Below, in pieces: positions 55,922 through 64,000 of a DNA stretch of 64,000 nucleotides. Source of the stretch: Caenorhabditis elegans (lineage: Eukaryota; Nematoda; Chromadorea; Rhabditida; Rhabditidae); the NCBI RefSeq assembly GCF_000002985.6, contig NC_003280.10:10474501-10538500 (forward strand). Direction: 5' to 3'. Every line of letters begins with the position of its first letter. The first letter of the stretch is position 1. Position numbers and translations under genes: made by a program. The notes beneath the pieces were generated by a model. That model ran no database searches. It was not told the DNA's origin and saw only the letters and a program-made list of their open reading frames with translations.

Positions 55922-58900
55922 ATGTCATCATCGTCGTCGTCGTCGTTACCCACATCATCTGCGTCAACAACGACTTCGTCGATCACATCAAGACCATCAG
56001 CATGTAAGTCCCGACGATCAGGACATCAGAAAAATTAGTAAAATTCTAGCACATCACTTGGAGTCCATACTTAGCTCGTCTTCATCTTCTCCATCAATTT
56101 TATCATCTCTTACAACTCAATCCACTTCATCAATACCCACCTCTTCATCATCATCATCACAACGTCAATCAACCAGCAATGCAGATCGCCCTGTGTAAGT
56201 CAATCATTTTTATCGATTTCTGGTGATAAGGGAAAGTATTTATGAAATTTTTTAGTTCTCCCAAACCGATGCCGACACCAACGACTCTATCCGAGTGGCA
56301 ATTGTTGGCTGTACTGAGCAAAGCGAATTTAGTTCAGTACTATGATGTTTTCATAGCACAAGGTAAGGATTCTTCTTTGTGAATTTTCTATTATAAGGTA
56401 AATTTGTTTCAGGTGGCGACGATATCAATCAGATCATGGCATGCGAGGAGAGAGAATTTCTGGAAATTATGAATCTTGTGGGAATGCTTCCGAAGCCTCT
56501 TCATGTCCGGCGGATGCAGAGAGCACTTGCTGAGTATAGTCAGGATCAGACTGCATTCAACCTGGCAGCTCTTCAACAAATCGGTCCACCACCACCACTG
56601 AACTACACACCTGCGGGTACTGATCCGATGGCTCTTCTGCTACCCGGAATCGCCGCTGCCACGTCGCCGAAATTCCCGAGTCTCCGATTTTTGAGTCAGC
56701 TGTCGTCAGTTGCTGAAAAAGTTTCGACACCATCCGAAGCAGCAGACACGTCATCATCGTCTCCGTCACTGAATCTGAACACGACATCGTCGAATTCGGT
56801 ACCGTTGGGTTAGTCTTTGTCGCTGGGCGTTTGGTAGCACACGCATGTCCATAATGCACAATTTTTGTTTTTAGTTCTTTATTTTAAGTTTTTGAGATAT
56901 TTGTTATGAAATAGTAAAATAATGGTTCACATTTTTGAGTTTTTTTTTGTTTTTTTCTAAATTGAACTAATTGTACCGCTTCAATTACCAACATGTGTTA
57001 CAAAGATCGAAATTAAGTTAGCACCGACTCCAAGGCTTCATCAATGCACTATATTCAGCGCGTAGATTAGCATACTCAGTTTGTGTTATACTTGTGCTTA
57101 TACTGTCCCATTCATGATTTTAAGCGATTTTTGAATATTCCCTCAACTCAACGAATCCCAAAATTTCAGCGTTCAAGTTCTCCACTCCTCTACTCGAGTC
57201 TCTGGCCTCTGATCAACAGTCATCATCCACCTCATCTGTTCGAAGCGTGCTCCCCTCAACCAGCTCAAACACATCCCACCCTGAGCTCCCTGCTGGAATC
57301 CTCCCCGCCACCACCACCAATGTCTCCGCCGCAGTTCCGCCACCATCATCGAGAGCCACCGCCAACGTATTCTCCGGAAACAGCATTGGCCTCAATTTTA
57401 GTGGTGCAGCAAGCGTTACACGCCACCTCGTCGTCCCTCCATCTAGCACATCCATTCAACAACCATCCACTTCATTTGGACGATCATCGTCCATCACCGG
57501 CCAAGAAAAAGAGGGGTCGTCCTCTCCTTTTTTAGGTGTTGGTTATTCACAACCATATGGCAATGATTTCGTTTCATTGGGAGATTTTGATCCAAGTTCG
57601 TTTTTCTAAAGTTTATGCTCTAGCCGAAAATAATCATAGTAGGACTTGGTAAAAAAAAGTGTCAAAAGACAAAAAAAAATTGTTTTTTTGAAAAGTCTAT
57701 TAAATGCTACTACAGTAACCTTTTCACTAACCTCAACTCACCGATCTTTCAAAAACCCAAAGCTCAGTTTTCTAAAAAAAATCAATAGTCCTACAGTACT
57801 CCTACAGTAACCTACAGTTTTACAAGATTGCCTCGCCCATATCCGTCTCCATAAAAATAACTCAGTTTTTCTGAAACTACAATAATCCTACAGTAATCTT
57901 ACAGTATAGAAAAGGTGCCATGTCATAGTTTACCTGAAAAGAAACACTGCTGTGAAAGCTTTTATAAAAGAAAAACTTCAATGTTAAAATTAATTTTCCA
58001 GATAATCCATCACTAACTGAAAATCCGACTCTATCAACTGCTCAAATATCCCGTCTCGCTGAGTGTGCTCTGGCGGCTTCCAAGAATCTCCCGCCACTTC
58101 CGCCGAGGTTGGTGCAGAATAAGAAACGAGTTTCAAAGTGAGTCAGAATGGATTCAGACTATTTTATAATTTTTTGAAATTTCAGAGAAGTCATAGAACT
58201 CCTCAAATGCTCTCCAGCAACTCCATCAATGATCCACGCGTTTCGCAAGTATTCTGCAATTTACGGACGTTTTGACACTAAACGGAAGCCCCATAAAGTT
58301 TTGACACTTCATGAGACAACTGTAAATGAAGCAGCTGCTCAGCTATGTCTTCTCGTTCCGTCTCTTTTGACACGACGGGATGAGCTGTTTCCGTTGGCTC
58401 GACAAATTGTCAAAGATGCTGGATATAACTATGCAAAAAGTAGAAAACGACCATGTGATCCAGCTGATTTGCATAGTCCGATAAGCTCGCCGGGCAACTC
58501 TCCGCCCCCTCAAGAATCGGAATTCGATGAACAACCGTCCAGTTCTTCAGGTGCTTTTAAGGAGGAAGAAAGGGTAGGCACATTTAAATTGTTCGTTACT
58601 TTTAATGCAAAAATACCGTACCTGGTCTCGACACGAATTAAAAATGAAAAAATTTAAATCAAAAATGCTGTGCGCCTTTAAAGAGTACGTACAGTAGTCT
58701 TCCCACCTTGCAGCTTTTCAATTTTCTTCGATTTTTTCCCGTTTTTTCATTTTTGTGAACGATATGCAAAATGTAGTAAAAGAGAAAAAATGTGAAAAAG
58801 TAGCAATACAACACGGTTACTGTAATTTTAAAGACGCATACCCTTTTTTCTTCAAATTATTTCAGTCATGTCGAGACCAAAAACCATAAAACTTTGCATT

Positions 58901-59006
58901 TGAACAATAACATTTTTTGATTATCGATTTTTTTCAGCCACCAATTCCACCGGAAGCATGGGCGGCGATAATCGAAAAAATGAAGGGTGAGCTCCCGGAA
59001 TCTTGA
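55922..59006 (+). CDS. mab-10: NAB-family transcription co-factor MAB-10
   Basis: Exons: 55922-56003, 56050-56194, 56256-56362, 56413-56808, 57170-57595, 58002-58137, 58186-58573, 58938-59006 (stop TGA), 582 residues. The Ser-rich N terminus is followed by the NAB conserved domain 1 (about 80-165: LSEWQLLAVLSKANLVQYYD, then EREFLEIMNLVGMLPKPLHV). A long Ser/Thr/Pro-rich linker comes next. NAB conserved domain 2 lies at about 432-520 (CSPATPSMIHAFRKYSAIYG, then EAAAQLCLLVPSLLTRRDEL). Family knowledge: NAB proteins bind EGR zinc-finger factors. MAB-10 binds LIN-29 and is needed for seam-cell exit and male tail development, and its mRNA is silenced by LIN-41. The ATG at 55922 is the first in frame after an upstream stop. 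The donor after exon 5 is weak (A|GTTCGT). Confidence 0.92.
57710..57910 (+). repeat. CTACAGTA-rich intronic repeat
   Basis: Several units of CTACAGTAACC and CCTACAGTA lie within the mab-10 intron between exons 5 and 6. This is a common dispersed motif of the C. elegans genome and has no evident function here. Confidence 0.5.
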
Positions 59007-60038
59007 AGCTCGGATTTCCATATTTTTTGTTTTCCTCGTGATCTTTGCAACACCTCCCGCTGGTCGGTTTCCTGTGATTCTCATTAGTTTTCGAAAATTC
59101 TCTCATTCTAAACACGCTCTATTGTACCCCACAAGGCGGGAATTTGAATTTAAATTTAAATTCCCGCCCCCTTCGCTCGGAGTCATATAATTTCCTTCTC
59201 TTCCTATCACTTTTTTGTCTAGTTTTCAAAAAACCCCCCATTTTTCCGGCGGTTTTTCAAAAACCAATGCCAAGCTCTCATATAATGGGAGTCTAAACAC
59301 AGTTCGGTTCCAAAACCAACGCCCACGGCCCCGCCCCCAATTAGATAATTTAAATATAATTTTTTTTTCCATTTTCCAATTTTTTAAAAATATTTAATAT
59401 GTTTGTCTTGCTCTATTGAGAAAGAAATTTGAATTCAAAACTGAAAAACTTCAATTTCGCATCCAATGCATTGCAAGTTGATTGCTTTTATAAATTTTTG
59501 GGTCTCGAAGCGAAAAGCCCATAGGATTTTCACAAAAATTTTGCATTTAATGCAGTGAAAATTCAAAAAATTCAAAGATTTTTCTGAATAGATCAAATTT
59601 TCAAATTTTCCGGTCATTCGAAATGGCCTAATTTGCTCCAAAAATTTGAATAATCCCGTCATTTTTTCTTTGAATAGTAAAAAAAAGATTTTCTAAAAAT
59701 TGCCTAAATGTTTGCCACACTTTCAGTCCATTTTATTCACAGATTTTTACAACTCTACTAGTCTCCTCCACCCATCACCACTTTCTCCCCAAAAATGTTT
59801 ACATGGTTCTTATGCACTTGAATTGTAACTATTTTTTCTAATAAAGAAAAGTTTATAACAAATAAATTAAAGAATTCAAAGAGAACAGGAAATATATAAT
59901 TGAGAAGTTCAGGGGATTTAAATCTCACTAACGACTGGAAACAAAAAGTAGATGGGGAGATGGACGACAAGTAAATCGGAAGACATGATTCCCGTAACAA
60001 TAGTTTTGCTTTAATATATTAAAAAAATCAAGTAAATT
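59007..60038. other. mab-10 3' UTR and convergent spacer
   Basis: No gene is seen. A 34-bp perfect-arm inverted repeat lies at 59135-59168. Plus-strand AATAAAG occurs near 59840 and TTCCC/GGCGG-rich sequence at 59135-59345. The CLPTM1 gene ends at 60039 from the other side. Confidence 0.5.
59135..59168. repeat. GGCGGGAATTT palindrome in the mab-10 3' region
   Basis: GGCGGGAATTT faces AAATTCCCGCC around a 12-base AT spacer. The arms include TTCCCGCC, the form of an E2F site. In RNA the same sequence would make a stable stem. It lies about 130 bases after the MAB-10 stop. Confidence 0.6.
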
Positions 60039-63000
60039 CTACTTTGTCTTTTTATCTTCTTTTGCATGCTCTGAATTTGGTTCTGATTCATGCTCGGGCT
60101 CCTGGGAAGGTTCAGAAGATCCTTCTACGGCCGGCGTCGGCGCCGGTGCTCCAGTTTCCTTCTCGAGGCTTGTGCCGAACTCGTTCAGTCGAGTTGGATC
60201 AATGCGATACGCCCAGCGTTGGTAGAGGTAGATCTGGAAATTTTAATATTATTTTTTAATTAAAGTTATTTTGGTATTATGGGGACGCAGAAAAATGAGA
60301 TTTTTGAAATCGATGTGCACGCGCGCTCCACAGCAATAGATTAGTTGGTAATTTGGCAGCAAATCCGTGAATTCAAACGTTTTCAATTAGTTTCACCGAT
60401 TTTCAAGAATTTTTCGTTCTTTTTGGCGAAATTGTGGTTTTGAAATAAAATTCCAAACGAGACCCAATACTTTGGGGAGGAGCGTTTTTAAAAGTGCAAT
60501 TTTCTGCGTCCTCATAATCTATTCGACATTTTCTCACCAGGAAAATGATATCATCTCTGAAGCAACCAATTCTGTAGAGCAACGGCATCCGGATCACAAA
60601 CGCGAACAAATCATCAATAAACGTATTGATGAATTTGTAAGTGAGCATACGCCACGGCAGATGAGCCACTGATTTGAGCTTGTAGTTAATGAACAGCTGA
60701 GGTGTCATGGTAATGAATCCGAACGTGAGCAAGAATCCATAGAGCATATTGAGTACCCAGGAGTACCATCCTTTTTGCTCAACGTAGATTACAGAATAGA
60801 TGGCATATCCGACAAGAAGTGGGAAAAGTGCCCATCCGAGGTATTTGAATGCCATTTGATCGTAGATCTTCGTCTCACTCTCTACATATGATCCTTTATC
60901 ACTGATAACCAAACGTGGAATCACTCCGAACCATTTGTTCTGCCAGTCGATGGATACATTCATCACCTTCGGAATCTTCCAGCATTCAATGAGCAAACCA
61001 ATTCCAACTGTAACTTTCACCATTGTATTTGTCTCATTATCACAAATATAAAGGAAAACAATCAGTGATTGGAAGATGTTGAAAAGCACAGATCGAACTG
61101 ATAATCCGACGAGATCTTTTCGATTATTCCAAAATTGAATGTCATTCTTGAAAGCCAAAAACTCGAATACGGTATGTAGAAGTGAAACAATCATAGTAAC
61201 TGCCAAAAGGATTGGATTAGTCTCTAGAAGTGCTTGTTTCATAGAATCATGGCCATCATCATCCATATCTGCACCATCCATAGATAACATTGATTGCCAT
61301 TGAGACTGCATCCGCTGACTTGCGTACATTTGATATTTGAACACTGACATTGGATAGTAGGTAATTGTCAAGTTAAGATCTTTGACAGTTTCATTGATCG
61401 GTTGATAATCTGCTCCGAGATTCCACCAATTGTTATAGAATAAAATAGGCTTGTAGATGGTTCCGTCTTCATTAAATTCAATATCTTCACTAAGTGGTGG
61501 TGGAATTTGGCCACGAGCCCATGGAGTTTGATCAACGACTAAAGAGATTGAGATGTTTGGATGCCAGTGATTGAGAACCTGCAAAAATTGACAATAATTC
61601 CAAAATTTTCGATATTTGTTTAGATTTTTCACCTCATATTTCATAATCTGAGCTTTGGCAAGATCCTCATCACTCTGCTCACTCTCACCAGTCAACAAGT
61701 TTGAAGTTTTTCGATAATACTTCTTCTTGTACTTGTTCAGCTGATATGATTTATAGATGATCTGAAATATATATTTTTGAAATTTATTTTAATCTTGAAC
61801 TAATCTTCTTTTTCTTCTTGATAATGTTGGTTTTTAAATTTTTCACAAAAAAAATTGTGTTTTTAGATTTTCCAAAGAATCGAAAATTGGTTTTTTTTTT
61901 CGAATTTTCGATATTCTAAAAAAAATTTAAAAATTTCAATAATTTCCGGTAATTTCTCTACTTTCCAAACATTTTTTTCCAAAAAATTCCCAAAACAAAC
62001 AGAGACTGTTTGAGTTAAAAATTCCAAATTTTCAATAATTTCTATGTTTAAAAAAAATTATTTTTTCACATAAAATTCAACATATTTTTGAAAAATCTAT
62101 AGAATCCTCGTGTCGGGTTTTCAAAACAATCGGAAAATCCAAAAATTTCAATGTTTTTTTTGTATTTTTTCGAATTTTCGTTTTTTGAGAAAAAAAACAA
62201 TTTTTTCAAAAATTTCCGGCTAGTTTTTCTTTTTTTTTAACTGAAAGTCTACCTACATATTTTCCACAAAAAAAGTTTACAGTTTTTTTTATGTTTAATT
62301 TTTTTTAATATTTAATGATTTTTTCGGTTTCCAGTTTTTGGAAACGAATTCAAAAATTAATTGTTATATTTTTTACATAAAAATTAGCATATTTTTGATA
62401 AATCTATACAATTCTCGTACAATTTTTTTAATTAATCTAAATAATTTTTTTTTTCCAAATTTTCCAGTTTTATGTTGAATTTTTAAATTTTAGATTTAAA
62501 AAAATGAAAAATTTTAGTTTTTTTACCTGATTCTTGAAATAATTCCGATCCTTGGGATTCGGTGATTGGCCAGCTTTAACGATGAACGTGTGAAGCCAGA
62601 GGGAATCATTACGGAGCAATGCAGCAGGAGTTGGGAAGTTTTTGTGAATTGTGTGACTGCCGTCCTAGAAAATACGAAGTTAAATTAATTAAATCTAGAG
62701 AATTATCAAACTTCATTATCACCACTAATCCAATCATCATACTTCATTCCATTTCGCATCCAAATCAACTTTTCTGGTGCTGAATCGAATTGTCTGAATG
62801 GGAGATCCTGAAATTGTTGGAAATTCCGATATTTTCAACTTTTTCTCCAAGTCAACTAACACTATCATCCATGTAAACGTATAAATCAAAAATCTGATGA
62901 TTTGGGAACATATTCATCGCTTTATTTCCATTTCCAGCAGTAGATGCTGTCACATTTCCATCATTTCCAGGCGACGACGATGGCCGGAAGAATCCCTTCA

Positions 63001-63170
63001 ATTTTTTTGAATTCATTTTTCAAATTAAGATGTCCAGATCAACTTACAGAAACCATGGAAACTACGAAATAAATGGTGATTGCTTGCTTGATCATTCCCC
63101 AAATTCCGCCACCTTGCTGTGGTTCCGGAGCTGCTTCGGGAGCAGCTGCTGGTGCAACTGCGTCGGCCAT
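60039..63170 (-). CDS. CLPTM1 homologue, multi-pass membrane protein
   Basis: Exons: 63170-63048, 62995-62861, 62807-62712, 62664-62527, 61761-61633, 61578-60538, 60233-60039 (stop TAG), 618 residues against about 670 in human CLPTM1. The N terminus is Ala/Pro-rich and is followed by a first membrane segment (IKQAITIYFVVSMVS). A large ectodomain follows (about 45-330). The family core comes next, with several membrane segments (LLAVTMIVSLLHTVFEFLAF, MLYGFLLTFGFITMTPQLFI). The signature PWRMLTYKFINTFIDDLFAF, GCFRDDIIFL and the spliced continuation IYLYQRWAYRIDPTRLNEFG match the CLPTM1 family closely. The C terminus is acidic and Lys-rich. CLPTM1 proteins sit in the ER and limit forward traffic of GABA-A receptors in mammals (family knowledge). 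TCTTCACAG precedes the ATG by one base and is a trans-splice acceptor. It is probably the downstream gene of an operon. Confidence 0.93.
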
Positions 63171-63425
63171 TCTGTGAAGATTATGAGAGTGGTTAGAAAG
63201 TGGAAAAGTTGCAAAAGCAAAAAGTGGTGAAAATAAATTGAAAAGATAGTGGTTAGTGCGGTTAGAAACACTTAAATATTTTTTCCAAACGGATTTCAAA
63301 AAAATAGAAATTTATTAGATTATTTTAGATATTTTTACAGAATTTTCAGTTATTATACAGTTATTTCAATCATAATACAGAATATTTTACAGGAATTTGA
63401 AAGAAAAATACATAGAAAGAGATCA
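63171..63425 (-). promoter_or_regulatory. Probable operon intercistronic region
   Basis: On the minus strand AATAAA (63316-63311) lies about 110 bases after the upstream gene's stop. About 140 bases further comes the acceptor TCTTCACAG before the CLPTM1 ATG. This spacing, roughly 100-150 bases from cleavage to acceptor, is typical of SL2 trans-spliced C. elegans operons. Confidence 0.55.
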
Positions 63426-63473
63426 TTAACGTGGTAGTGGCAGTCCGTGCGATTGTTTGTAGTTTACATAATC
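63426..63473 (-). CDS. Last exon of an upstream gene (partial)
   Basis: A TTTTCAG acceptor before 63473 opens a frame coding DYVNYKQSHGLPLPR followed by TAA at 63426, 15 residues and the stop. A poly(A) signal follows at 63316-63311. The 5' exons must lie beyond the right edge or in the repeat-rich stretch. The fragment is too short to name. It lies directly upstream of the CLPTM1 gene on the same strand. Confidence 0.6.
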   Translation of the reverse strand, partial: DYVNYKQSHGLPLPR

Positions 63474-64000
63474 CTGAAAATTAGAGAAATTGTATATAAA
63501 AAATATTTTGAATTATTTCGGACAATTTGTGCATTTAATTTTTGATAGAAAACACGAATAATCATGAGAAAAATCGAAAAATTGCATAAAATCCAGAAAA
63601 AATTAATTTACTCATTATCCGAGAGGAGTACATGGCCGATAATTATTTCTCGGCCGTGTACTCCTCTCGGGCAATTAATGAATTAATTTTTTTGGATTTT
63701 AGGCAATTTTTCGTGTTTTCTCATGATTTTGCTTGATTTTTCGAATTTTTTTGTTTTCGAACAAATATAACATTGCGTTTTACATTAAATAGCAGACCAA
63801 TAACGCTTTAAAACCGTCATAACTTCTGTTATTTTGATGAAAACTATCGAAAATACGAAAATATGTTTAAATTTTTTAATTTCTAATAGAAAAACACAAA
63901 TACTATCATGAGGAAATGCAAAATCGCTTAAAATCCAGAACAATTAATTAATTAATTGACCGAGAGGAGTACACGCCGGATAATTATATTCACCTTATAA
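63474..64000. repeat. Inverted-repeat element with CCGAGAGGAGTAC palindrome
   Basis: CCGAGAGGAGTACATGGCCGA (63619-63639) faces its complement TCGGCCGTGTACTCCTCTCGG (63650-63670) with one mismatch. Outer arms (AAATCGAAAAATTGC..., 63545-63610) face TTTTTCGTG.../CATGATTTT (63695-63735). The same arm sequence restarts at about 63890, with CCGAGAGGAGTACACGCCGG at 63960-63979, and runs off the window. No gene is seen. It probably lies in the intron of the upstream operon gene. Confidence 0.7.

Noticed and set aside
57083-57535. 150-codon plus-strand ORF with Pro/His-rich sequence
   Set aside because: It is a +1 frame shadow of mab-10 exon 5; the true frame joins exons on both sides.
1-64000. tRNA, rRNA, CRISPR array or bacterial-type defence system
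   Set aside because: I looked for paired stems with GGTTCGA-type arms, direct-repeat arrays and prokaryotic gene strings and found none; the window is eukaryotic nuclear DNA.

Overview
The window is nematode nuclear DNA. I recognise it as Caenorhabditis elegans chromosome II, around the F59B10/R166 clones. The DNA is AT-rich with many short exons, TTTCAG-type acceptors, short 40-60 bp introns beside long ones, AATAAA poly(A) signals and C. elegans-type repeats. Two genes fix the locus. One is a complete MYRF transcription factor whose catalytic Ser and Lys fall at residues 483 and 488 of my model, as I recall for MYRF-1. The other is an NAB-family co-factor, MAB-10. Exon borders were assigned by eye from splice consensus and frame continuity; the multi-exon protein-coding models given as CDS join in frame, while the partial, pseudogene and UTR entries are marked as such.

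Layout. (1) 1-16 kb: a minus-strand array of secreted von Willebrand A plus C-type lectin proteins. There are four genes (the first cut by the window edge) and a CTLD remnant. Each of the four starts carries TGATAA 58-121 bp upstream, which suggests shared intestinal GATA (ELT-2 type) control. Between them lie an intronless plus-strand gene with NPF motifs (2759-3193), a small secreted Cys-rich protein (9414-10007), a tentative small ORF gene (12541-12817) and a DNA-transposon-like repeat (8715-9157). (2) 17-19.5 kb: a CK1/TTBK-like kinase and a broken LINE fragment. (3) 20-22 kb: two small plus-strand proteins, each with about four membrane segments. (4) 23.3-28 kb: myrf-1 on the minus strand, with a probably long 3' UTR and a 4.8 kb upstream region holding GC-rich blocks. 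(5) 32.7-38.2 kb: a divergent pair, a Ser/acidic-rich nuclear-type protein (minus) and a small single-pass Cys-rich membrane protein (plus). (6) 39.6-50 kb: minus-strand genes for a LAPTM-like four-pass protein with PY motifs, a short secreted peptide-like protein (its intron contains the second copy of the transposon-like repeat) and a small membrane/coiled-coil protein. (7) 51.7-52.5 kb: an unidentified pseudogene. (8) 53.6-59.7 kb: mab-10 (plus), with a short upstream ORF in its inferred leader. (9) 60-63.5 kb: a CLPTM1 homologue (minus), probably downstream in an operon with a gene whose last exon is at 63426-63473. Inverted repeats fill the right end.

How the genes relate. myrf-1 and mab-10 both act in larval developmental timing. 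The first promotes lin-4 expression and synaptic rewiring; the second is the partner of LIN-29 in the larval-to-adult switch. They lie about 26 kb apart, and I see no sequence evidence that they are co-regulated. The lectin array is a local family expansion typical of nematode pathogen-response loci. I found no tRNA, rRNA, CRISPR array or bacterial-type system.
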